From assembly GCA_005281725.1 (NCBI GenBank), contig SSBO01000009.1, positions 768,585 to 832,584 of the forward strand: a stretch of DNA of 64,000 bases, written 5' to 3'. The notes below the pieces were generated by a model that searched no databases, was not told the DNA's origin, and saw only the letters and a list, made by a program, of their open reading frames with translations. Below, piece by piece: positions 22,111 through 34,089 of the stretch. The DNA is from Wuchereria bancrofti. Lineage: Eukaryota; Nematoda; Chromadorea; Rhabditida; Onchocercidae. A program made the translations under genes and the position numbers. Position 1 is the stretch's first letter. The number at the start of each line of letters is the position of its first letter.

Positions 22111-23297
22111 TTTGTTTTTTCTTCATTTCTTTAATTGTTTGTTAAAAATTTAAAAAAAAAGAAAGAAATTAAAACAATTGTTTTTTAATTGTATTGTTTG
22201 TTGTAACATTAAACTATAAAATATTTCTGATTAAATAAATATGAAAAATGATAAAATCAATTAATTTTGGAAAGCTTCATTAGAAACGATTTCAAGAGTG
22301 GAATAACTGTGCTAACTTTACAAGGAAACTGTAACAATGATATCGTATCACATATTTCATATCTCCTAGAGTACAGTATCACACTATTTCATCTCTTATC
22401 ATTAATCATTATATTTCATTTTTTTTTGCTGTATTTAAATTTGCTTTTTTTCATTTCTTTAATTATTAAAAGTGAAAAAAAAAGAAAAAAAATTAAAACA
22501 ATTGTTTTTTTAATCGCATTGTTTATTATGGCATTAAGCCATGCAATATTTTTGGTTAAATAAATATGAAAAATGATAAAATTAATTAATTTTGGAAAGC
22601 TTCATTAGAAACAATTTCAAGAGTGGAATAACTGTGCTAACTTTACAAGGAAACTGTAACAATGATATCGTATCACATATTTCATATCTCCTAGAGTACA
22701 GTATCACACTATTTCATCTCTTATCATTAATCATTATATTTCATTTTTTTTTGCTGTATTTAAATTTGCTTTTTTTCATTTCTTTAATTATTAAAAGTGA
22801 AAAAAAAAGAAAAAAAATTAAAACAATTGTTTTTTTAATCGCATTGTTTATTATGGCATTAAGCCATGCAATATTTTTGGTTAAATAAATATGAAAAATG
22901 ATAAAATTAATTAATTTTGGAAAGCTTCATTAGAAACAATTTCAAGAGTGGAATAACTGTGCTAACTTTACAAGGAAACTGTAACAATGATATCGTATCA
23001 CATATTTCATATCTCCTAGAGTACAGTATCACACTATTTCATCTCTTATCATTAATCATTATATTTCATTTTTTTTTGCTGTATTTAAATTTGCTTTTTT
23101 TCATTTCTTTAATTATTAAAAGTGAAAAAAAAAGAAAAAAAATTAAAACAATTGTTTTTTTAATCGCATTGTTTATTATGGCATTAAGCCATGCAATATT
23201 TTTGGTTAAATAAATATGAAAAATGATAAAATTAATTAATTTTGGAAAGCTTCATTAGAAACAATTTCAAAAGTGGGATAACTATGCTAACTTTACA
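22110..23297. repeat. 325-bp tandem triplication with diverged edge copies
   Basis: Copies at 22267-22591, 22592-22916 and 22917-23241 are almost identical. They are followed by a partial copy to about 23297 and preceded by a diverged partial copy from about 22110. Each contains the same 98-residue TTG-started frame and AAATAAATATG signals. The frame is kept only because the copies are near-identical, so it is not taken as a gene. Confidence 0.93.
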
Positions 23298-23770
23298 CCG
23301 TAATTTTCATCTCATAAGTGTACGAAATAATGCTAGAAAATACATTACGGTCGACTACCGTATTCTAAGAAATTACGTAGTGAAGAATTTATAGAATTTA
23401 TAGTTTGCAAAGATTATCACTCATGCGTAGGTCTCGTGACGAAGGACTGATTAGCGCGTAAAAGGATAGTTTGAATATGTCATTGATTAAAAGAAAGACG
23501 TCACATGATGCGAATATTTGACAATGATTTTTGGTTACATTTTTGTTTTTCTCCATCGCTAATATAGTTTCATTATTAAGGTTAATTTTCATGAAATAAC
23601 CACCAAAAAATAGCTAAAATTTAACTTTGTATGTTTCGAAATAATTAGTCTAATATATTTATATCACATAAAATGGTTAGTGGTCATCAATAAGTCATCA
23701 TATTAAGAATTTAGTATCTTTGTAGAACTTTTGCTAAAGTGAGTGGTCGAATCGAAGAAATTAACAGGTA
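23298..23770 (+). promoter_or_regulatory. Candidate MCM10 promoter and leader region
   Basis: Less AT-rich than its surroundings. It contains a GACGTCAC CRE-like palindrome (23497-23504) next to CATGATG, and a perfect inverted repeat TACGGT-cgact-ACCGTA (23346-23362). TTAACAG ends at 23767, three bases before the start codon, and looks like a spliced-leader or 5' UTR acceptor. Function is inferred from position only. Confidence 0.35.
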
Positions 23771-26700
23771 ATGAATGAAGCACTTGGTGAATTGTTGAAT
23801 TTATTCGAAGATGAGGAGGAACAAATTGAAGGTATTCATTCTATTTATTATCAATCCAATGGTCAATGCAAACATTGGTTAGCATTGAATGAATCTATCT
23901 GTTTTGCATTTTTCCATCAATAAATCAGCATCTTTTCTATAAAGTTATTTTTTACATTAATTTTTTCATAGCATATATCATAGTTAATGCTATAATTCTG
24001 TTGTAATTTTAAGAACAAAGTTTATCAAATATCAATGATGAAAATGATAGAGGAATTGAGAAAATGGATGGCAAACAAGGAGAGGAAGAAACGGCTAATT
24101 TAACTGTGTCAAATGCAATTAAAGCAGATAAGAAACGTAAGTGTAAAATTTAAGTAATAACTGAAAAGTGATATATTGTTTTATATTGGATTATTCACTT
24201 ATTCTTGTATTAGTTTGTAGACTTACGTAAGAATTACGTGGATTATCACTGTTGTGACTTGTTCTTTTTTCAATTTATGAAAGAAAAAGTGTAACTGAAA
24301 TGTATTATTGTCACGAGCTATAATCATATATTAAACAAATAATACCGTTGGCAACTTTCATATTTGTAAGAAATGTCAGAAAGAATCTTTAGTTATTCAA
24401 TTTTAGCAATTCGATCTCTCATCCCAATAGATTTTGGATCTTCTAAAGATGATACTAATAGCTATAGCCAGAAGAAGAAAACTGACAATAGAAACAGTTT
24501 GTTACACTCTGATGGTATGAGCTCGAGTGAAGACGAATGGAATAGAAATGATAACGCGTGAGTGAATCAAATAAATTCTTTATATTGGTCCTGAACTTAA
24601 TTAAAACTTAACAAGTAAAATTTTATTTGTTTCATTTAATGTGCTCATTTTATTCTTTTAATCTCGTTTTAGAATCCATCTCAGCGAAGCTGGTCGAAAC
24701 ATCAAACGGCAATTGAAAGAAGAGAAAGGAAATCACTCAAATTCTGCATATCGAGTTAGTCTTTAGATTGTAATGTTCACAGCTCAAATTTTGCTCCTTT
24801 TTACCATTGTATTTGTTTGTTTATTTATTTTTATTTGTTAGTTTTTTTTCCTCACTTCTTGTTTATACAAAGTACCAAGTTACTATTTTTTTTTTTTAGA
24901 ATGATCTTAAAGCTAGATTTTTATAACAGTTTGTTTCAGATGCAATCTATGACAAGACAAAAACTTAGTGTTCAAGAAAATCGTCATGCACTTCAAGGAA
25001 AAGCTCAACAAATAACAAAAGCTGTCGAATCATCATCGAAAGATGCGTTGAAAGTTTATGATCAGTTTTTTGGTATTCGTATCAGGTATTTAGTTTATTT
25101 TGAAAGTGGTTTTTTTTTTTTTAATCTGTAATCGTATTATCTCGTTTTTGAAAGAAATAAATGTTTTTGTATGGTGCAAGTTAAATTTCGGAAATGAGAA
25201 GATAGAAGATCTTTTTGTGTTTTTCGTATCGTAACGGTATAAAGAAGATCCTTTCTATTTACACATAATCAAAAATTAATCTCAGTCGGATATCAATAAT
25301 ATAAATCATGATATATCTTGCTATTGCAGGAACCCAACTCTTTCATCAGCAGCTTTTGAATTATATTGTGAAGGTTTGAAGAAAATCCGCTTAAGCCAGC
25401 TGAAATCCTGCTCTGTACGAATTTTATTTCAGTGGACTTTTTTTTAATCTCTTCATTGCTAGCACGATAAATGGTAGGAGAATAATTAATCATAGGTGTT
25501 AATATAATTATCGATAAGGTTAGAAATTGTAATATTAAGATTGTAACTAATGCGAAATTTAGAACTAATACAAATTAAAGATTGTAATAAGTAATGAAGT
25601 GCTTACTTTGTAGCAGTTAGACAATAAATGGATTTCCTTGGCGGTTATCGTAGAAAAAACGGGTTGTCGTAAAAGCGCAAACGGAAATGAATATATGATC
25701 TGGAATACTTCCGATTTAACGGTACATTATTTCTAAAAACTGAATTGTAAATTCAATGTTTCTATTGTTTATCATCCTTTTTTCCTTTAAAAAATAACCT
25801 TTTATTGTGTGCTATTAACTGCACAAAATAAATTTTGCTAAAAGTAGGAATGAAATTTTGGTGTTTTCAGAATTCTTTAGATGCAAATGTTAAAATTCTC
25901 GTATTCGGTGATTGTGTCAAAAAATTTTGGAAACTGCAGCTTGGTAGTGTTATTGCGCTTGTAACACCATCTTTTGCTGATGGCGACGATAAACAAAGTG
26001 AAATAAATTTTTTTTTTTCAGTTCTTTTTTGTGATATTAATGCAAGCAAATTTTTCATTTAGGACTTAATGCATGCCATGCGTAGCGATTTATAGAACTG
26101 ATATCTCCACTGTTAAGCTTTTCTCTCTAAGTTATTCGATATTATGTTCAATTTTTTATTTTCTTTTTCATTTTCTTTTTCCTTTGTTCAGTTTTTATCT
26201 TTTTCAGTAACAGTGAAATTAACGAAATGTGCACAGGTTTTAGAATTAGGATTTTGCCCTGATTTTGGTCGCTGCAAGGTTTGTTTCAAACATACTAAAA
26301 ATATATTTCTTTAATTAATTAGAAAACAATGACTAGAAGACATACTAATGATTGTCTATGATAATATTGGTGCAGTAAAATGAGCAGTAATTGTGCTGAA
26401 TGAGTGAAGTATTAATATTCCTTGCAGTTGTTTTATTAATTTTAAATTTGATAACGGAAGATATACCGCTTACTCTTTGAATAGGCAGTCAAAAAAGATG
26501 GTGGATTGTGTCAAAATGTGGTAAACTTATCACAATGCGAACGTTGCATTTATCATGTTCAACGAGCAGCTCAAAAATTTACAGCAAATCGTGGCTCGTT
26601 TGCATCCATATTATCAAATCCCAATCGAAAATTACCATTACAGGAATCAAATTCATTTTCGAGTGGTATAATTACAATGCCAAGAAGGTTAGCTTCGACG

Positions 26701-29700
26701 TGTATATCGAGATATTAACCTAACAAAAACAAGTAGTAATTTTAAGTTTTCTACTTTTATGAAATTGTGATCTTTGTACAGATAGAAAGCAATAATACCT
26801 CGCAAAAAGTCTAGAACTTCCAGAGCTCCAACAAATACTCTGTCGATAAATGAAAGCAGAAAGAATTTCAAACAACAGCAAGTCACTAATTGTCTTATGA
26901 GATCGCAAAGTTTGAAAGAATGTGAAAAGATGAAATTGGATGCCTTAATTGCGAAAGAAGTAAGCTCCTTTGTTTAATTGTCACTCAATGCATTTAATCA
27001 CTCACTGATAACTCATTCTAACTGCTTAGTTATTCCATGCTTGAAGCATTAAGGGATGATAATATCAACTGATATGGGTGTCACAAAAGCAACACGAGAT
27101 TACAATCATTACACTGTTGTGATCCAACATATAAACAAATTTGGGATGAAATCTTGTTTGTCCTGTTTATATGTTAATTTATCCTCTGTGTAGAATTTTC
27201 ATGATTTTTCATAGGTTGCAATTTTTGGAACAAAAAGTGCATCACAACCACATGGAAAAGTGTCAGGAGAAAGGAGTGATAAATCACTGAAAGAATTTCT
27301 ACAGAAGCAGGTTTCTGATTCACAAATTTTTTTTTTGGATTTGGTTCAGATTTCTGAAGATTGGCTTACAAAATTTTTAGTAGGTATTAAGCTTATCCCA
27401 GTTGTTGGTTCAGGTTGCAATTCTGCGTTAGATAACTTTCTGTGAACATTCTAGAATAGCTAAAAAATGCAGGCTTTTTCAAATATTTGCTACGCTAATA
27501 ATACAGATTTTCTTTTTGTCTCAACTGCCAAATCAAAAAAATTAGGAATCTGAAATTTTTGCATAAATTAATTCTTTCTCTAGCGTTAATAATAGGTTTA
27601 AGTTTTTCTGAAAAAAAAAAAAACATTATTTAGTAGCATACAAGTGGAATGTGGCTAAAGATAATAATATTTTATTGAAAAATTATTTTCAAACTATTGC
27701 GAATTTAAAAATTCCACTTGTTAGTATTTGGTGCAAGTGTTTCCTGAGTGATACTAAAGCGATATATTATGCTTCATTATTCAGGATGAGAGCAAAAATT
27801 CAATGCATTCTCCAGTCCTTGGCAAAGGCTTAAACTCTGGATCTGTTTTATTGATTAGTCCTAGAAAAATCAACAAATTAAGCGCTTCAGAAAATGCTAA
27901 GGTTGGTGAATTTTCAGCAATAGTTATGCCAATATATTTAATATCATTAATATATTTAGTATAATATCATAATAAAGATAACTGAGTTCGAATATGGTCC
28001 ATACTTTTACCCATTAAACTATTCATTTACTTATTAAGAAAACTCAAAGTATATTGTAATTGTTTACAGCGGAAAGCTATTGCAACAATAAAGAAAATAG
28101 GTGGTCTGGAAAAAGCTGATCCAAATTCAATCAACGGTAAACCTAAGAAAAGACGTTTGCTGTGTAAGTAATTTTGGTTTTTTTTTTAAACCATTCTTCA
28201 TGCATTTTCACTATAACGTAGATCTTATACGAAAATGAATTGTATTTGAATAAATTTGTTCATTTTTATCACCATTTCTTATATATTCATTTTTTAATTG
28301 AATTGAAATCACTACGCAAATGAATTTGGTCTTAGAATATCACTTTGGTTGTAATATCAAAACACTGTGATGAATTTATAAAAGTTGATGTTACGCTTCA
28401 TTTAATTGAATTCCATAGAAATTTCTTCAGTTTCTCCAGAGCATAAAAGAGAGCTAAAAATGAAACCCGAAATTAATGTGAATTTTGATGAAAATTCAAA
28501 AATCAGAGAATTCTCGAAAAAAACCGTCTTTACTGATGATGAAATTTTGGCACTGTTGAAGAAAAGAAGCAATCACGAGAGTGATCTCCGTCGGGTAAGC
28601 TCACTGATTGTTGCAATTATGTTCTAGAATTCAATTTTTGTATTAGCATGATTTATATTTTGTATTAATAAGATTTATTTTAACTTTTAATACATCGCAA
28701 TTTGATTTTAGAAACCGGAAAGTTTTATTATGCAACACTTAAAATTTATAAGAAAATAATAGTACATGATGACACGACTTATTTGAATTGTTGTTCAGTT
28801 TTAAATTCAAAATATTCCTCAAAATTTTTCATTTCTTCTAAAGATAATTACTGTCATCTAAAACACTTGCATTCTTTCTAGGAAGATTCTGTTCGTGAAG
28901 GACGTTACTTCAATGCCATGGAACAGAAAGAAAGATTTGAAAATTATCTTACCAATACCATGGAAATTAGAGATTGTAATGTATTTACGTGCACTCAGGT
29001 ATATCGCACCTTAATTTTCAAATACTCATATAAGATTTGGATTTACAACCGAAAAAAATCCAAAACTTCAAATTTTTTCTGGTTACATTGAAATATTAGG
29101 AAAAAAAAACTGTAATATTCGTTTATGACAAAGATTTTTTGTTGATACCTATTTGTGGTTTTGTTTTGATAGTTTTTTTTTTGGTTTACTTTACCTTATT
29201 TTTTTATGTCTTTTGATTATTCTGGTATTTTTTTTTTTTTGTTTAATGGATGTTTCTGTGTATTTTATTATGTTAGTAAGAAATAACTTACCTAATAACC
29301 ATATTTTGCAGTGCAATTATACGTCACACAAACAAAGTGATTTATGCAAGCAATTAAATCATACTGTGAAACAATGCAAAGCCAACAAACGATTCTTCCG
29401 CTGTAAACAATGTCATAGACGTACAGTTTCATATGAACGATTGCCTACAGTTCCGTGCACGGTTAGTTTTTTTTTTTTTTGGTGCCAAAAAGTTTGAGGC
29501 AATTTGGTACAGATAAATGCAAAGGTTAAGTTTGTTAGACAAAATTACTCCATCATAACATTTATTAGAAATGAGAAAGCGACATTTGTCATATTTTAAG
29601 TTGCAAATTTTTTCAAGTGAAAAATCTTTCTTAGCACTCTTATTTTTTTTTGCTCACAAAATAAGTTAAGTTTTAAAAGTAGCAAGAAAATAAAATTTTT

Positions 29701-29885
29701 AATTTCTGTTATCATATTTTTAACATATAACAAGTTCACGTATCAATGATAATGTAATAAATTGTTTCTAGCAATGTGGATGCAATGATTTTCAACGGGT
29801 AGCAATGAAGGATGAACGAAGAGTAAAATTAGCACAAGAAAATTTACTTTTACGTGGCGAAGAACGGAAATATATTAATTGCTAA
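23771..29885 (+). CDS. MCM10: Minichromosome maintenance protein 10 (MCM10)
   Basis: Replication initiation factor that links the CMG helicase and DNA polymerase alpha in the nucleus (family knowledge). Coding exons: 23771-23831, 24014-24136, 24407-24557, 24673-24754, 24940-25085, 25330-25414, 25617-25721, 25871-25997, 26208-26278, 26485-26687, 26786-26959, 27215-27310, 27785-27901, 28070-28163, 28431-28594, 28882-28998, 29312-29461, 29772-29885; about 726 residues. The central OB-fold reads WISLAVIVEKTGCRKSANG ... YMIWNTSDL. The CCCH zinc finger is RCKAVKKDGGLCQNVVNL then CERCIYHVQ (Cys316, 326, 335, His341). The C-terminal zinc region has CKQCHRRTVSYERLP and CTQCGCNDF. The N-terminus is acidic. 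The join 26687/26786 does not keep frame with any GT-AG pair that I could find: the obvious acceptor after TGTACAG gives an in-frame TAG. The other junctions are in frame. Identity is firm; that join is not. Confidence 0.9.
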
Positions 29886-30585
29886 TATAGTGAATGAATT
29901 TGTTGATTTTCTCACTGTTTGATTTTTCATCTTTTCCATTTATAATTTCTTCAGATGAGTAGATGAAAGTAATTATTTGAGTATTATTAACAATTATTTG
30001 ATCTATGAGATCAATCGAAATGTTTATGCATGCATTCTTTCATTTTCAGTTGTTCTTTCTTATCGAGAGTGAATGAAAATTTTTCAGATGAAAAAATATT
30101 TCATCTGTTATAGAGCTTATGATGATGGTACATAATTATTTTGCAAATGTTGTTGTAAATTTTGTTAACAATGAATTGTGATTTTAACTATGTACGGAAA
30201 AGCATTCGGTACATTTCTTCAGTTTGGAATAGTAAAACTACAAAAATTGAGAAACAATTGCAACCTTAAATTGTTTTAGCATGCAAAATTTGCAATATAT
30301 AATTCGTATTTTTTGCATATAACAAAATGTTTTATCTCATATGCGAACTAATACAAATGTATCAAAATAGTTAATGAATGTAAAATTTTATTAGATGAAA
30401 TTTGTAGCAACAAAATATTGAATAAAATAGGCAAATAATGATTATGAATGTATAATTTCATTCTCATTTTTAGACGGAATTTTAAGTCAACTATGATCAA
30501 AACATAAAATGCATAGAAGTTGAAGCTTTTATTTATTTTATTTATCAATAAATTTCCTTTTTTTTTTTTCAAAAAAAAAAAAGAA
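29886..30585. other. Gap between convergent MCM10 and cathepsin genes
   Basis: About 700 bp holding the 3' ends of two convergent genes. On the minus strand an AATAAA (plus-strand TTTATT, 30532-30537) lies about 50 bases past the cathepsin stop and is a good poly(A) signal. No other gene is seen. Confidence 0.55.
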
Positions 30586-33500
30586 TCAATAAATGATTGC
30601 AGATGATACCAAATCGCTAACACCACAAATATCTTTGCCACGCATCAATCGAAAATAACCATTTTCACCCCATTCCTCACCCCAACTATTTTTAATTGTC
30701 CAATATGGTAAGCCATTTTCAATACCATAACCAGTGATCAATACTCCATGATTGATCTTTGATGGTGGACAACGTGATTTGCTTGGATGAAGAATTCCAC
30801 TTTTATAATATGCCAGTAATTCAGCATCAATTCCTTTAAAAAAAGAAAAAAAAAATTCACTTGCAAAAGTTGGTTCTATTAATTAAAAATCAAAAAGTTC
30901 GAATTTAAATTCTAAATGTCAAATTAATAGAATTTAAAAACAACTTCAATTGTTTGTCTTATGGTTGATAAGATGATATATTAGGGATTCTGAATATCAA
31001 GTTGGTAAAATTTAAAAACAATTTCAATTGTTTGTGTTATAATTGATAAGATGATGTATTGGAGATTCTGATTATCAAATTGATAAAACTTGAAAAACAA
31101 TTTCAACTGTTTTGTCTTATAATTGATAAGATGATATATTAGAGAACGTCTTATATGAATTTGCTTTAAAAAGTTAAAGATTAACTTTTATAAGTTCTTT
31201 CATTTGTTCTTATTCTATCGCTAATTAATATCAAATTAATATTGATTATTTTTGTATATTTTCTCTTTTACAATCATATTTTTCACTCTGAGATAATTAC
31301 AAGTAATGAAAGTAATAAGCAATAAATAGTAAGTAATAACACGTACCAACAGAAAGAGGTCCACGTTGAGCAATCCACGCTTTCATCACCGTCTCATTAC
31401 GTGGAATTTCTATGGCATCATCGATAGTGACAGCAATTTGTGCTCGGACTAAATGGCACGTTCCATTTTTCGCTTTATATGGATATTGATCTTCAGGTTC
31501 TAAACCACCCATTCGTTTTATTTCTCTAAAAACTTAAATTTAACTTACATCCTAATATATTTTAGAAAATCATACCTCAAAAAAAAAAAAAATCAAAATT
31601 AAAATTTTTTCTTTTTGTTTGCCTTATTTTTGAGATCCAAAAAAATATTTTTTTTTTTTAAAATCATAAAAAAAATTTTTTCATCTTTTTCTGTTTCTTT
31701 CCCATTTCAAATATTGCAAAACTAACCGGAAAGCATTAATTGGTAATCCACCGTTGCATCCATTATCAATCACATCACAATCAATTAATTCTTGTTCGGA
31801 AAGTGATATTAAATTACCTGTTTTAATAGCCCAAAGACTTTCAATATTACCGGTAACCGAAAAAGCCCAACAACTACCACAAGAACCTTAATTTGAAAAT
31901 ATTAAAAATTCATACCAAATATCTAAAAAATTTAAAAGATAATAATTTTTATTACTAATTTTTATTATTATTCTTTAAATTTTTATTAATATTTCAATAA
32001 ATAATAAGTTTATAAACCTTGATTTTTTACTGGTGTAACAACTCCTTTTGTGTTCCAATCAAACTTATTTGGTAGATTATCGATCGAAAGATTAAAATCA
32101 TTTAAATTAAATGCAATACCATTAGATTCTACTCTATCCCACCATATACTTGGTAACATAATCTGAAAATTTCCACTTTTTTTAAATCAATTATCTCTAA
32201 TTTAATATAACAATTAAATTTCGAATTTTAATTTTCAAAAAATATCATTCAATCATTACTAATCAGAAACTTTATTATAATCAAATGAAATGATTGCATA
32301 TAACGAAAATAACTGATATCATTTTCAAATGCTTCTATTTCAATTTTATAAAATATATAGATATTTTGCAAAGTTAAATTTAACAAAATGAATTTCAATT
32401 CTAACTTTTTGAAATTCTTCCGCTGTCATATCGCTAAATTGTGTTGCACCATAAATTGCTGTTCCTTTTTCTTCATATTGCAATTTTTTTACAAAATTCA
32501 TATTTTGCATATAAATTCTAAAACGATCCAATTGTTCCGCTACCGAAGAATATTCTCGTTCAAATCTAAAATATTAAAATTGTTTTTAATTTGAACTAAT
32601 TTTTAATATCATTAATAAAAAAGTGAATCATTCTGATAATTATCTAATTCAAATTCAATCTGATATATTGATTTATTGTGGTATAATAAAGAGATGAATG
32701 TTGATAATTTATATAATCATATCAATCAAACCGAATTTTTTTTTTTTGTTGAAATTAAATATTTCTTACTTTTTAATAAAATCTAAGAATTCGCTCCATA
32801 ATGTTTCCGTTTCTTCTTTCTGCCATTCCTGTGAATTTATTGCCAAATCTAATGATTTCATATTCGATGTGTCACTGAAAGCAAATCAAAACTTTCAATA
32901 TTTAATTCAAATTTTGATTAACAATTATCAAATAATAGAAAATAACCTATTTTCTTCGGTTACTTGTTCCGATGGAATATAATCAGAACATGTCAAAAGT
33001 TTAATTTTCCCTGGCATTTTCCAACTTGGTTGAAATATTTCAAATACGCAAGCCTACAAAAATAAAAATATTAAAAATAACTTTAAAATAAACAGTTTTG
33101 TAAATAAAACAAAAAATGGAAAAATGGAAAAATATCAATGCTTTCTGGAATAAGTTGTAGAAATAATTAAAATAATGTAATTATATAATTTTAAAGTTAA
33201 AAAAAAATATTACCTTTAAACCAGTTTCATTTTTTGCTTTGCAATACTTATTGTCAAAATTGTTGTGAGCCTGAAATTTAATAAAACAAAAAAAAAAAAA
33301 AAAAATTTGTAGTTTGATGTGAAAAATTAAACTGAAACCAAAAGAAAAATTCTTACAACTTTTGTGCAATTCGAAAGAGCAATTGCAATTTTGATTGAAA
33401 AATGCATTCCGGTTCTTTGAATCGTACTAATATCCAGAAATTTTACCGGAATCCATCGATTCTTATCATTCGACACTCTGTTATATTCTGCCATTGCTGA

Positions 33501-34089
33501 TGATAACAAATCCTATATTTAGAATAAATAAGTGATAATTATTTGAAAAATTATAGAAAAAAAAGTTTTATTAATTGATTCTTTCTATTATTAAATAAAA
33601 TTGATAGTGATAATATCATGTTAATGATTATAAACATTAAACAATTTTACTTTTTCATTTCTACTTTTATTTTTTTTCGAAAAAATGAAAATTTGTTAGG
33701 AATAAATCAAAACATTTAACATTTAGCATTTGATTTTTTCATTGGCTCTTTTTCTGATTTAATTGGAATAAAAAATTTGAATTCATTTTTAACTTCTTTA
33801 AATTATCATTGCAACACAATAATTATCTGTTGAAAAGGTAATTTTACATGTTAAAAATTATAAAGCTAATAAGTTTACAATAGAAGCTCACAATATTAGT
33901 TGTCTTAATTCATTTTTAATTTCTTTTAAAATTAATTCATTTAATTCATTTCTTGTTAAGCTATCATATTTATGATAAAATTGATAATAAATTTTTTCTT
34001 ACCTCATGTTCGCTAACAAGAAGACTACGTTTCTCAATTGCTAAAATGGCATGAAGCCCAAACAAAATTATCAAACAGTTAGCCAACAT
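30586..34089 (-). CDS. CTSF: Cathepsin F-like papain-family cysteine protease with cystatin-like prodomain
   Basis: Secreted or lysosomal C1A protease zymogen. Exons, from the start: 34003-34089, 33357-33512, 33214-33270, 32947-33053, 32770-32874, 32406-32565, 32018-32162, 31727-31886, 31347-31525, 30586-30833; 1404 nt, 467 residues, all in frame (human cathepsin F is about 484). A signal peptide ([17 protein letters not shown]) sets the start. Next comes a cystatin-like domain (about residues 30-130, with TIQRTG where cystatins have QxVxG), then an I29-type propeptide with GATQFSDMT, then the mature enzyme from about [20 protein letters not shown]. The catalytic triad is intact: Cys278 in CGSCWAF, His414 in [10 protein letters not shown], Asn434 in [13 protein letters not shown]. 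It resembles C. elegans TAG-196. An acceptor TTTTACAG lies just upstream of the start exon (34116-34117 on plus). High confidence. Confidence 0.93.
30918..31152. repeat. About 78-bp tandem triplication in the last cathepsin intron
   Basis: Three copies of a unit containing TTTAAAAACAA, TTCAATTGTTTG and TTGATAAGATGATATATTAG, starting near 30924, 31002 and 31079. Purely intronic. Confidence 0.85.

Noticed and set aside
22267..23213. Three 98-residue frames starting MESFIRN
   Set aside because: They are the same TTG-started frame in three copies of the 325-bp tandem repeat, with no family similarity; identity comes from duplication, not selection.
24900..24939. Earlier acceptor for MCM10 exon 5 (TTTTAG at 24899)
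   Set aside because: It leads to an in-frame TAA within a few codons; the TTTCAG ending at 24939 keeps the frame.
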